A stretch of DNA of 64,000 nt from CAZNSX01 sp964575845 (GTDB lineage Bacteria; UBA8248; CAZNSX01), in assembly GCA_964575845.1 (NCBI GenBank), contig CAZNSX010000002.1, positions 124,001 through 188,000 on the forward strand, written 5' to 3'. The position numbers were made by a program, and so were the translations under genes. The notes beneath the pieces were generated by a model. It was not told the DNA's origin, ran no database searches, and was given only the letters and a program-made list of their open reading frames with translations. This document shows, piece after piece, positions 25,386 to 33,071 of this stretch; position 1 is the stretch's first letter, and each line of letters starts with the position of its first letter.

Positions 25386-25691
25386 CTTTTACATATATAG
25401 CCGGAGCAGCTCACGTCCGCGCTGTGACCTCTAGAAAAGCTAAAGTCGAGGCGCAGCCTCACCCTACCCGGCTACCTGTGAAAGGCCTACCTTCTTCTCC
25501 AGAAGGCAAGAAATCCTAATATCATTAGGACCAGGGCTAATAGTACCTTCATTTAGCGTACCTCGAATGTGGTAGTTGTGGTAGGTTATGGACCGAGCAG
25601 CGGCTTTCTTATAGTGGGGGCGACCCACAATGCCCGGGCTGTGAGGGCGGCCCTCCCGTGAGGACTTTTTCAGCAGGCCCTTAAAGCCGGG
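25386..25691. other. intergenic region between the convergent MBL and protease genes
   Basis: A 306-bp stretch. It contains a possible 21-codon gene on the minus strand (25487-25552), a perfect 7-bp inverted repeat TCCTAAT/ATTAGGA at 25514-25530 (inside that frame), and a GGACTTTTTCAGCAG stretch at 25662-25676 resembling insertion-sequence ends. No terminator with a T-run is obvious. Confidence 0.5.
25487..25552 (-). CDS. possible 21-residue membrane microprotein
   Basis: The ATG at 25552-25550 has GAGG eight bases upstream and opens a 21-codon frame ending TAG at 25489-25487. The product begins MKVLLALVLM, continues as an unbroken hydrophobic stretch and ends FWRRR. That is a single membrane helix with a positively charged C-terminal stop-transfer, resembling a free tail anchor. 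It lies 140 bp downstream of the lipoprotein-protease gene on the same strand. It is not recognised as a named family, and so short a frame could be chance. Confidence 0.35.
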   Translation of the reverse strand: MKVLLALVLMILGFLAFWRRR

Positions 25692-26711
25692 TCATTTAGC
25701 TTTAATCTTTACAATATACGGACTAAGTATCTCTACCTGTTTCTCAAGTGGCATTCGGAACAATCGATTTTTGCGTGTTCTAATTTCATGTACCTCAGGT
25801 AACATGTCGATTAAATTATTGAGATAGTCAACTTTGATTGCAAAATTTACATTCTGAGGAATTATCCCAATTTTCTCATACAAATATTTGGCATTTAGAG
25901 AAGCGACAACTATACCAACCACTTCCCCATTTTCATTGAATAGTGGTCCTCCGCTATTCCCAGGTTGTATGGGATTACTGATTTGTAATGTACGAGGGTC
26001 ATCCGCAATACCGTACAGGGAACTAATCGTTCCAGTTGACAGCTTTGCTGATTTTCCCAACACTTTACCTAAGGGAAACCCTAATGTAAAAACTTCCTGT
26101 CCAATTTTTATTGTTCTACTGTTCGCAAGAGAGAAAGGGATTTCGCCTGCACCGATATCAGCTAAATTGAAACCCTTTAACGCGAGAATTGCAATATCGT
26201 TTCTAGTGTCCTTCATCCTAACAGTTGCTGCCTTAATTATCTGTCCACCGGGAAACACAACTTCATATGATGTTCTGCCCTCAACAATATGATAATTAGT
26301 TACAACAAGCCCGCTTGCCGTTAATAAAAATCCACTGCCGACAGTAGGAGTTGGTGTTCCATTTGGAATCGGAGAACCGCCGCAGAGGTAGGCTTCTCCA
26401 CTCATTCGTGTACCCCAAAATGTATTTGCCAATGAAGTCATTAAAAGAATATTTGCGCCTAGTTGAGCGGCTTTGTTTTTAAGTGAAGCTGTTGCATTGT
26501 GAAGAGCTAAATCTTTCGCCATAGTCCCCCCAAAGGAAGACGACGATTGGACTACGCCAAGATACTTGCATCCCTGAACATACACTGGGTTTTTTGTTAT
26601 TCGCACCCTTATGGCTTTCTGTGTTAAGGTAGCCATGCAGCCAAAAAGAATAAAAAAGCCTAGCGAAATTACCACGAGTCTTATAACGGCCTTAAAATTC
26701 TTGGATTTCAT
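25692..26711 (-). CDS. lipoprotein with RcsF/DUF4156-like domain fused to trypsin-like (S1C/HtrA-type) protease
   Basis: About 339 residues from the ATG at 26711. The start gives a lysine-rich n-region, a hydrophobic stretch (LVVISLGFFILFGC) and a lipobox Cys, indicating a lipid-anchored envelope protein. Residues 25-115 resemble DUF4156/RcsF (CKYLGVVQSSSSFGG, then KNKAAQLGANILLMTS and a closing Cys). The protease domain has all three catalytic residues: His in VVTNYHIVEG, Asp in DIAILALK and Ser in QPGNSGGPLF. No PDZ domain is visible. The gene is AT-rich like the MBL gene it converges on (25 of 60 G+C at 26101-26160). A longer ATG start at 26843 would bury the lipobox and is rejected. Confidence 0.82.
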   Translation of the reverse strand: MKSKNFKAVIRLVVISLGFFILFGCMATLTQKAIRVRITKNPVYVQGCKYLGVVQSSSSFGGTMAKDLALHNATASLKNKAAQLGANILLMTSLANTFWGTRMSGEAYLCGGSPIPNGTPTPTVGSGFLLTASGLVVTNYHIVEGRTSYEVVFPGGQIIKAATVRMKDTRNDIAILALKGFNLADIGAGEIPFSLANSRTIKIGQEVFTLGFPLGKVLGKSAKLSTGTISSLYGIADDPRTLQISNPIQPGNSGGPLFNENGEVVGIVVASLNAKYLYEKIGIIPQNVNFAIKVDYLNNLIDMLPEVHEIRTRKNRLFRMPLEKQVEILSPYIVKIKAK

Positions 26712-26748
26712 TTCCGGAGCCCCTTGTTTTGGTTTCACTATGGGACCT

Positions 26749-26868
26749 TTAACCTTCTTCGCTCTTACTCCAGCTTTCAGGACTTCTCCATGAAATCTTA
26801 GGACCTTTTCTGGCACGCTGGCGAAGCTGAGGCACCTCCTCAATTGAAAATCTCGTCTTGCCCTTCAT
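26749..26868 (-). CDS. possible small basic protein (39 residues)
   Basis: The ATG at 26868 is preceded by GGAG at good spacing and opens a 39-codon frame (begins MKGKTRFSIEEVPQL, ends SWSKSEEG) that stops 37 bp before the lipoprotein-protease start. It is basic and hydrophilic, with no recognised domain. It may be a leader peptide, a small gene or chance. Confidence 0.25.
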   Translation of the reverse strand: MKGKTRFSIEEVPQLRQRARKGPKISWRSPESWSKSEEG

Positions 26869-27035
26869 AGTCTTTCTCTCCACGACCAGCGGTAAGGCGG
26901 GAGGCTTCCCCTTGAAAGCTCCCCTAGAATAAGTGTAATTATTATCATCGTAGCTGTGTTGTCAATAAGAAAGCCATCTTCAGTAGGAAGGCTAGGGCCT
27001 GTAGAGTAGCCAAAATATCCCTCCTGGCCCGGATG

Positions 27036-27050
27036 TTATTGTTATAATAA
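27036..27050. promoter_or_regulatory. Per-box-like palindrome overlapping a -10 element
   Basis: TTATTGTTATAATAA matches the Per-box consensus TTATAATnATTATAA at 11 of 14 informative positions. It covers TATAAT at 27043-27048, a good -10 for the radical SAM gene at 27096; no clear -35 is seen. A PerR-like regulator is encoded at 20049-20516, so direct control is plausible. Confidence 0.4.
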
Positions 27051-27095
27051 GAACTGACAGCTTAAGGGCTCTCCCGGTACTGGGGGAGCAATTTT

Positions 27096-28253
27096 ATGCG
27101 AGGCGAGATGCTCAGCCAGAGAGCGCAGGGAGTGAAGGCAGATACAAAGGGGCCCCAGGCCGAAAAGGCTCTTCCCACCCCCCGGCTAGTTGCCTGGGAG
27201 TCAACGAGGGCCTGCAGGCTGGCGTGCGTCCATTGTAGGGCATCGGCCCAGCCCGAGCCGGACCCGAGGGAGCTCACGACGGAGGAGGCTTTCCGCCTGG
27301 TGGACCAGATAGCCGAGGTCGCCAGGCCCATCTTCATCGTCTCGGGCGGCGACCCGCTCATGAGGGCCGATGTCTTTGATGTCTCCAGCTACGCGCGGGA
27401 TAAGGGCTTCAGGGTCGTCATGTCCCCGAGCGGCACGGACCTGAACCCGGAGATCGTGACCCGGCTGAAGGCCTCCGGAGTGTCGGGAGTCTCCATCAGC
27501 CTGGATGGCTCCCGCCCCGAGGTTCATGACAGCTTCCGCCAGGTGCCGGGAGCTTTTGAGCGCACGGTCGCCGGCATCGGGGCCGCCCGCGAGGGGGGGC
27601 TCCCCTTCCAGATAAACACGACCGTCACCCGCCGGAACATGGAAGACCTCCCGGCCATGCTCCAGAAGGCCCTCGAGCTCGGGGCCGAGACCTGGGACGT
27701 CTTCATGCTCGTGCCCACGGGCAGGGGAAAGATAGAGGACAGCGTGAGCGGGGAGGAGTATGAGGAGATCCTCCGCTGGGTCTATAAGGTCTCACGTGAA
27801 GCCCCGATCCACATCAAGGTGACGTGCGGGCCTCACTATAAGCGCGTCAGCCGCGAGATGGCCCGGGCCGAGGGCGGCAGGGAAGAAATCGAGAGAAGCC
27901 GGGGCATGGGCGCGACACACGGCGGAAGGGCCGGGGCGAGTCCCCTGAGCTGGACCAGGGGCTGCATGGCGGGCGACGGGTTCTGCTTTGTGTCCCACCT
28001 GGGCGATGTCTGCCCGTGCGGTTATTTTCCTGTTGCAGCGGGGAATATCAGGGAGAGGTCCTTCAAGGATATCTATTACAACTCAAAGCTCTTCCAGGAG
28101 CTCAGGGACTATAGCCTCCTTGAGGGCAGGTGCGGAGTCTGCGAGTATAAGAAGCTCTGCGGGGGCTGCAGGGCGAGGGCCCTCGCTGTGACGGGAAGCT
28201 ACCTGGGCGAAGAGCCCGATTGCGTTTACCGGCCAAGGCGCGTCCCGAGCTAA
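27096..28253 (+). CDS. radical SAM/SPASM protein, AhbD/NirJ-like
   Basis: A 385-residue enzyme; the ATG at 27096 follows GGGGGAG. The radical SAM cluster motif is C-x3-C-x2-C (CRLACVHC), followed by RASAQPE and the GGDPL motif. The SPASM-type C-terminus has GCMAGDGFCFVS, GDVCPCGYFPV and a terminal C-x2-C...CGGCRARA set that would bind one or two extra clusters. This arrangement is shared by AhbD (haem b synthase of the sirohaem route), NirJ and related peptide-modifying enzymes. No ahbA/B/C or precursor peptide gene is adjacent, so the role in haem synthesis is an inference. It appears monocistronic. Confidence 0.8.
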   Translation: MRGEMLSQRAQGVKADTKGPQAEKALPTPRLVAWESTRACRLACVHCRASAQPEPDPRELTTEEAFRLVDQIAEVARPIFIVSGGDPLMRADVFDVSSYARDKGFRVVMSPSGTDLNPEIVTRLKASGVSGVSISLDGSRPEVHDSFRQVPGAFERTVAGIGAAREGGLPFQINTTVTRRNMEDLPAMLQKALELGAETWDVFMLVPTGRGKIEDSVSGEEYEEILRWVYKVSREAPIHIKVTCGPHYKRVSREMARAEGGREEIERSRGMGATHGGRAGASPLSWTRGCMAGDGFCFVSHLGDVCPCGYFPVAAGNIRERSFKDIYYNSKLFQELRDYSLLEGRCGVCEYKKLCGGCRARALAVTGSYLGEEPDCVYRPRRVPS

Positions 28254-28615
28254 GGAACACCTGCGAGAAGAACTCCTCCGTCTCAAGAGCCCTTATCGTT
28301 TATCCAGGCATCTTTTTTGCCAGAGCTGAGGCGTGGCGCCGGGAATTTCGGGGCATCCCCCGGAAAGCTTCATACGGTGAAATATGGGAGAAAACCGGGG
28401 GTTAGAAGAGAGAAAAGGGGAGTCCTGATTCCCAATACGCAAATATGGCGCAAAGATGCCTCGAATGGGGAATCTTGAGAATCTCTTATGCGAACCGGCA
28501 TGAAATGGGGCGGTTTTGCTAGTAAGAAAGTAAGGAGTTATGCTAGAAATGGAATGAAAAGATATATTTTTGATAAATTCGGTATGTATTGGTGGGAATT
28601 TGGAGCAAAAAGAAA
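28254..28615. other. AT-rich intergenic region upstream of moaC
   Basis: About 360 bp without a convincing gene. A 109-codon minus-strand frame (28293-28622) has no ribosome site and an unprotein-like composition. A GC-rich hairpin (CGGGGCATCCCCCG near 28349-28362) lies downstream of the radical SAM gene but lacks a T-run, so a terminator is uncertain. No molybdenum-cofactor riboswitch was recognised. Confidence 0.5.
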
Positions 28616-28645
28616 TTGACAAGAATTGTCAAAAATGTTTAAAAT
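28616..28645 (+). promoter_or_regulatory. moaC promoter with overlapping palindromic operator
   Basis: TTGACA at 28616-28621 and TAAAAT at 28640-28645 with an 18-base spacer. The -35 is the left arm of a perfect inverted repeat TTGACAA-GAA-TTGTCAA (28616-28632), a likely repressor or activator site. The moaC start is at 28728. Confidence 0.5.
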
Positions 28646-28727
28646 ATATACTTTCAAAGGATAAAGTTGTTTACTTTCTAAGAATTTGATCTTTTGGCCC
28701 ACCTCCAGGGTGCAGATGGCATAATTT

Positions 28728-29219
28728 ATGAATACTTTTTCTCATATAGATGAACGGGGCAAGGCCCGGATGGTCGATGTGGCCGATAAATCGGTCACTC
28801 TGCGGGAGGCCCTTGCCCGAGGGCGGGTCTATATGAGGGAGGATACTATCAGGCTCATCGGTGAAAACAGGCTTGAGAAAGGAGATGTGCTCGGGACAGC
28901 CCGCCTGGCGGGCATAATGGCGGCCAAGAGGACGTCAGAGCTCATTCCCCTATGTCATCCCATAGACATCTCGGTCGTGGAATTGCAGTTCTCTCCCTCT
29001 GAAGGGGGGAATTTCATCGAGCTTGAGTCCAGGGTTAAGGCCTGGAACCGGACCGGCGTGGAGATGGAAGCGCTCACCGCCGTAATTGTCGGCGCCCTCA
29101 CCCTGTATGACATGTGTAAGGCCGTGGATAAGGAGATGGTCATCGGGGAGGTGCGCCTCATCAGCAAAAGCGGCGGCCGGAGCGGCGAATACAGGCGTCC
29201 GGGAGAAGACTTGGCCTGA
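28728..29219 (+). CDS. moaC: cyclic pyranopterin monophosphate synthase
   Basis: A 163-residue protein, normal for MoaC, which with MoaA converts GTP to cyclic pyranopterin monophosphate, the first step of molybdenum/tungsten cofactor synthesis. Signature motifs are MVDVADK near residue 15, SELIPLCHPI near 70, NRTGVEMEALTAV near 106 and YDMCKAVDK near 123, containing the active-site Lys/Asp residues. moaA and other moa genes are not adjacent. The product is needed by enzymes such as the AFOR-family protein at 4857-6728. The ATG at 28728 has only a weak ribosome site. Confidence 0.95.
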   Translation: MNTFSHIDERGKARMVDVADKSVTLREALARGRVYMREDTIRLIGENRLEKGDVLGTARLAGIMAAKRTSELIPLCHPIDISVVELQFSPSEGGNFIELESRVKAWNRTGVEMEALTAVIVGALTLYDMCKAVDKEMVIGEVRLISKSGGRSGEYRRPGEDLA

Positions 29220-29275
29220 GGGCTAGGGGGTCGGGATGGTTAGGAGGGATTATTCCTTTTTAATACATGGCGTCC

Positions 29276-29290
29276 GGCGGCAAAGCCGCC
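29276..29290 (+). repeat. GC-rich hairpin in the leader of the PIN/TRAM gene
   Basis: GGCGGC-AAA-GCCGCC, a perfect 6-bp stem with a three-base loop, 27 bases upstream of the start at 29318. No T-run follows, so it is not an intrinsic terminator; it might stabilise the mRNA. Confidence 0.4.
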
Positions 29291-29317
29291 AGAGGGTTAA
29301 TAACGGAGGGGCAACGG

Positions 29318-30346
29318 ATGGCTTTAAATCTTCTACGTATCTTCATCCTCATGGGTGGAGGCGCCTTGGGAGTAAGTTTTGGCCTGCAACTGAAGGGCGT
29401 GCCCGAGGCTCCCTTGATCGGGGGAGCTTTGGGTCTGGCCTTGGCGGGGGTGGCCGTACTCATAGAGCTGGGTGCTGGAAGGACCTCCTTCAAGAGCATA
29501 CTGAGTGGTTTTATAGGTCTTCTGGCGGGTCTTTTCATCGCCCATCTCTTCTTCTCACTCTCGGCCCCGGTGCTGCCCGCATGGGCTCTGTCTCAGGGGG
29601 CCTTGCGCGTGCTCCTGAGCCTTGCTTTCGGCTATGCGGGACTGGTCCTGGCGGTGCGCAAGAGGCAAGAGCTGGGGTTTTTCAACTTCAGCAAAAAGCC
29701 CCCCAGCGAGAACCATGGCCCGAATGTTAAGATTCTCGACACGAGCGTCATCATTGACGGGCGAATCGCCGACATCTGCGAGGCGGGCTTCCTCGAAGGG
29801 GCCATATTAATACCCCAGTTCATCCTCAAGGAGTTGCAGCACATAGCCGACTCCTCAGACCCCCTCAAGCGGAACCGCGGCCGTCGGGGGCTCGATATCC
29901 TCCACAGGATGCAGCAGAACCACGACATTGACGTGCAGATTATCGACCAGGACTTCCCGCGGCTGCGGGAGGTTGACGCAAAGCTGGTGGTCCTGGCCAA
30001 GGATTTAGACGGAAAAGTGATCACCAATGATTTCAACCTGAATAAGGTGGCCGAGCTCCAGGGTGTCCCCGTCCTCAACATAAACCAGCTGGCGAATGCC
30101 GTGAAGCCCGTGGTCCTGCCCGGGGAAGAGATGAGCGTTTACGTGCTCAAGGAGGGTAAGGAGTACGGGCAGGGCGTCGCATACCTGGATGACGGGACAA
30201 TGGTGGTGGTGGATAATGCCAAGCGTTACATCGGCCGCCATGTGGATGTCTCCGTCACCAGTGTGCTTCAGACCACAGCGGGCCGCATGATCTTCACCAA
30301 GCTCAAGGAGGACACGAACCGCAATAACCGCCATAACAATAACTAG
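29318..30346 (+). CDS. YacL-like PIN-TRAM domain membrane protein
   Basis: About 342 residues from the ATG at 29318 (GGAGGGG upstream); ATG at 29267 is less likely. Four hydrophobic segments fill roughly the first 110 residues. A PIN nuclease-fold domain follows (ILDTSVIIDGRIADI, KELQHIADSSD, LDGKVITNDFNLNKVA) with the conserved acidic residues, then a TRAM domain and a polar Asn-rich tail. Relatives such as Bacillus YacL are of uncertain function, presumably RNA-related. The gene sits directly upstream of ispD, the same neighbour as in Firmicutes. Confidence 0.88.
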   Translation: MALNLLRIFILMGGGALGVSFGLQLKGVPEAPLIGGALGLALAGVAVLIELGAGRTSFKSILSGFIGLLAGLFIAHLFFSLSAPVLPAWALSQGALRVLLSLAFGYAGLVLAVRKRQELGFFNFSKKPPSENHGPNVKILDTSVIIDGRIADICEAGFLEGAILIPQFILKELQHIADSSDPLKRNRGRRGLDILHRMQQNHDIDVQIIDQDFPRLREVDAKLVVLAKDLDGKVITNDFNLNKVAELQGVPVLNINQLANAVKPVVLPGEEMSVYVLKEGKEYGQGVAYLDDGTMVVVDNAKRYIGRHVDVSVTSVLQTTAGRMIFTKLKEDTNRNNRHNNN

Positions 30347-30369
30347 GGGCCGTCGGGAGGAAGGGCGTG

Positions 30370-31098
30370 ATGAGGCCTCGGGTGGGAGCCATCGTCCCGG
30401 CGGCGGGCAAGGGGGAGAGGCTCGGAGGAAGGGGAGAGAAGGGTTCCTTTCCGCTGGGAGGGGAGCCCCTGCTGGTTTGGGCGCTCAGAAGCCTCGAATG
30501 TTGCCCCGGGGTGCACTCTCTCGTGGTGGCTGTGGCGGCTGGCCTGGAGAGAGGGTGGGAGGAGCGCCTGAGGGAAGAGTTCAAGATCTCTAAGCTCTGG
30601 GCGGTGGTGCCCGGAGGAGCCACGCGCCAGGACTCCGTAAGAAGGGGCTTTGAAGCTCTGCCAGAGGGATTGGAGCTGGTTCTGATTCACGATGGCGCCC
30701 GACCTCTCTGCACGAGAGGTCTTGTCGAGCGGGTCCTGGCTTGCGCCTCGGAGCACGGGGCGGCCATAGCCGCCCTGCCCGCCTCAGACACCGTTAAAGA
30801 GGGAGATAGAGAGCTTTTCGTCGCCCGTACCCTCCCGCGAGAGAGCATGTGGCTTGCCCAGACGCCGCAGGCCTTCAGGACTTCCATCATCGCGGAGGCT
30901 TGGCGGAGGGCCGAGGCCCGAGGCCTTCTTTTCACCGATGACGCGGCCCTGGTGGAAGAGCTGGGCCACCGGGTGAAGATCGTCCCCGGCGAGGCCACTA
31001 ACATTAAGGTCACGACACCTTTGGATTTGGTTATGGCGGAAGCCCTGCTTCGCAACCGAGAGGGGGGGAGGGGGCCGGGAGAAGACCCGTGCGCATAG
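30370..31098 (+). CDS. ispD: 2-C-methyl-D-erythritol 4-phosphate cytidylyltransferase
   Basis: A 242-residue enzyme (ATG 30370; GTG at 30367 also possible, both behind GGGAGG). It couples CTP to methylerythritol phosphate in the non-mevalonate isoprenoid pathway. The nucleotide-binding loop VPAAGKGERLGG, the GATRQDSVRRG motif, LIHDGARPL and the later AQTPQAFR and TDDAALVE are typical IspD features. The 3' end overlaps ispF by 10 bp, so the two consecutive-pathway enzymes are translationally coupled. Confidence 0.94.
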   Translation: MRPRVGAIVPAAGKGERLGGRGEKGSFPLGGEPLLVWALRSLECCPGVHSLVVAVAAGLERGWEERLREEFKISKLWAVVPGGATRQDSVRRGFEALPEGLELVLIHDGARPLCTRGLVERVLACASEHGAAIAALPASDTVKEGDRELFVARTLPRESMWLAQTPQAFRTSIIAEAWRRAEARGLLFTDDAALVEELGHRVKIVPGEATNIKVTTPLDLVMAEALLRNREGGRGPGEDPCA

Positions 31099-31571
31099 GG
31101 ACGGGCTATGACTGCCACCGGTTTGCGCCGGGCAGGCGTCTCATCCTGGGCGGTGTGGAGGTCCCTCACGGCCAGGGTCTCTTGGGTCACTCCGATGCCG
31201 ATGTCCTCTGCCACGCCATAGGGGATGCCCTTCTGGGGGCGGCTGGCCTCGGGGACCTGGGCTTGCACTTCCCTGATACCGACCCCGGCTACCGCGGGGT
31301 GTCGAGCATTGAGCTCCTCGAGCGGGTTGCTCGCATGGCGAGAGGAGAAGGTCTCAGGGTGGGCAATGTGGATGCCACCGTTGTGGCCGAGAGGCCCAGG
31401 CTCGCGCCGCACATCGACGCCATGCGCGACGCTCTCGCGGGAGCTCTCGGCGTGGACAGGAAGCTCGTCAGCGTCAAGGCCACTACCACCGAAGGCTTGG
31501 GCTTCACGGGCCGGGAGGAGGGCATCGCCGCCCATGCGGTGTGTCTTCTGAAGGAGGTCGAAGAGCCCTGA
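31089..31571 (+). CDS. ispF: 2-C-methyl-D-erythritol 2,4-cyclodiphosphate synthase
   Basis: A 160-residue enzyme with a GTG start inside the end of ispD. It cyclises the CDP-methylerythritol phosphate product. Metal-ligand motifs are GYDCHRF (Asp, His) at the N-terminus and GHSDADVLCHAI near residue 36; LGLHFPDTDP and TTTEGLGFTGR complete the family pattern. Normal length is about 160 residues. Confidence 0.95.
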   Translation: MRIGTGYDCHRFAPGRRLILGGVEVPHGQGLLGHSDADVLCHAIGDALLGAAGLGDLGLHFPDTDPGYRGVSSIELLERVARMARGEGLRVGNVDATVVAERPRLAPHIDAMRDALAGALGVDRKLVSVKATTTEGLGFTGREEGIAAHAVCLLKEVEEP

Positions 31572-31607
31572 GAAGGAGCTCCTGAAGCCCGGGGGAAGAG
31601 AAAAAGA

Positions 31608-33071
31608 ATGGCTCTGAAGGTCTACAACACTCTTTCGGGGAAAAAAGAACCCTTCACTCCGCGTGAGCCCGGCCGGGTGGGAATGTATGTCTGCGGGGTA
31701 ACGGTCTATGACCACTGTCACCTTGGCCACGCCCGAGGAGCCATAATATTCGATATTGTCCGGCGCTATCTCCAGTACCGGGGCTTTCGGGTCACCTACG
31801 TTCGAAACTTCACCGATGTGGATGACAAGATAATCAAGAAGTCCCAGGAGCAAGGGGTGCCCCCCGCGCAGATAGCCCGCCATTTTATCGAGGAATACTA
31901 CCGGGATATGGGAGAGCTCCGGGTCAGACCCGCCGACATAGAACCCAAGGCCACAGAGCACGTGGAAGGGATGTTGATGGTCATCCAGGGGCTTGTGGAG
32001 AGGGGCTATGCCTATGAGGCCGGAGGGGATGTATATTTCGATGTGAGCCGCTTCGAGGACTATGGAGCCCTCTCGCACAGGAGGCCCGAGGAGTTGCTGG
32101 CCGGCCACCGGGTGGAGCCGAGCCAGTTGAAGCGAAACCCCCTGGATTTCGCCCTCTGGAAGAACTCCAAGCCCGGGGAGCCCTCCTGGTCAAGTCCCTG
32201 GGGGGAGGGGAGACCCGGATGGCACATCGAGTGCTCCGCCATGTCCATGGCCTATCTGGGCCCCTCTTTCGACATCCATGGGGGAGGGGAAGACCTGATA
32301 TTTCCCCACCATGAAAACGAGATAGCGCAATCGGTGGCCTATACGGGGAAGCCCTTCGTCCGCTACTGGATACATAACGGCTTTGTGAACATAGACGAGA
32401 AGAAGATGTCGAAATCCCTGGGCAACTTCTTCACCGTGAGAGAGGTTCTCGCCCGATACCATCCCGAACTCATCCGCCACTTCCTCCTCCTCACACATTA
32501 CCGGAGCCCGATCGAGTTTTCTGATACACTCGTGGATGACGCCAGAAAGGGCCTGGACCGGCTCTACAACACGCTGGCGCGACTTTCCCAAGCCCTGGAG
32601 TCCTCAGGGGTGCGAGAGGGGAGCGGAGATTCAGCAGAGGGGGAGCTTTCCGCTGATGCCCGCAGGGCGGAGGAGCTCTTCCGGGAGGCCATGGACGACG
32701 ACTTCAATACGGCATCGGCCTCTGGCCACATCTTCGATTTCGCCCGAAAGGTGAACGCTTTTATAGATAATAATCCTCCCGGCGGGGCGCGGGAGCTTCA
32801 AGCGGCAAGAGCATTCTTTGGCCGCGTGGGAGAGGCGCTCGGCCTTTTCGCTGAAGACCCCAAGGAATGGGTTCAGAAGGGGCTCGGCTCGGCCAGGGCG
32901 GAAGAGCTCAACCTCTCGCCCGAGAGGATCGAGGCCAAGGTCAGTGATCGGGCGGAGGCCCGCCGCCGCCGGGATTGGGGGCGGGCGGACCGAGTTAGGG
33001 AGGAGCTCGCCGCGCAGGGCATCATTTTGGAAGATGGGCCCGAGGGGACTCGGTGGAAGCGACGGCAATGA
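31608..33071 (+). CDS. cysS: cysteinyl-tRNA synthetase
   Basis: A 487-residue class I synthetase charging tRNA-Cys. The HIGH-type motif is CHLGHARG after the zinc-ligand Cys in YVCGVTVYD. Further zinc ligands lie in WHIECSAM and HHENEIAQS. The KMSKS loop appears as KKMSKSLGNF. A C-terminal helical anticodon-binding region ends in WKRRQ. It lies between ispF and rlmB as in many bacteria and overlaps the rlmB start by four bases. Confidence 0.96.
   Translation: MALKVYNTLSGKKEPFTPREPGRVGMYVCGVTVYDHCHLGHARGAIIFDIVRRYLQYRGFRVTYVRNFTDVDDKIIKKSQEQGVPPAQIARHFIEEYYRDMGELRVRPADIEPKATEHVEGMLMVIQGLVERGYAYEAGGDVYFDVSRFEDYGALSHRRPEELLAGHRVEPSQLKRNPLDFALWKNSKPGEPSWSSPWGEGRPGWHIECSAMSMAYLGPSFDIHGGGEDLIFPHHENEIAQSVAYTGKPFVRYWIHNGFVNIDEKKMSKSLGNFFTVREVLARYHPELIRHFLLLTHYRSPIEFSDTLVDDARKGLDRLYNTLARLSQALESSGVREGSGDSAEGELSADARRAEELFREAMDDDFNTASASGHIFDFARKVNAFIDNNPPGGARELQAARAFFGRVGEALGLFAEDPKEWVQKGLGSARAEELNLSPERIEAKVSDRAEARRRRDWGRADRVREELAAQGIILEDGPEGTRWKRRQ

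Noticed and set aside
12277..25677. CTGCTGAAAAAGTC at 12277-12290 and its inverse at 25662-25677 as insertion-sequence ends
   Set aside because: Only about 14 matching bases, 13 kb apart around housekeeping genes and without a transposase. A match of this length is expected by chance in 64 kb.
28293..28622. 109-codon minus-strand frame in the gap before moaC
   Set aside because: No ribosome site, Ser/Phe/Pro-rich random-looking translation, and it runs through the moaC promoter region.
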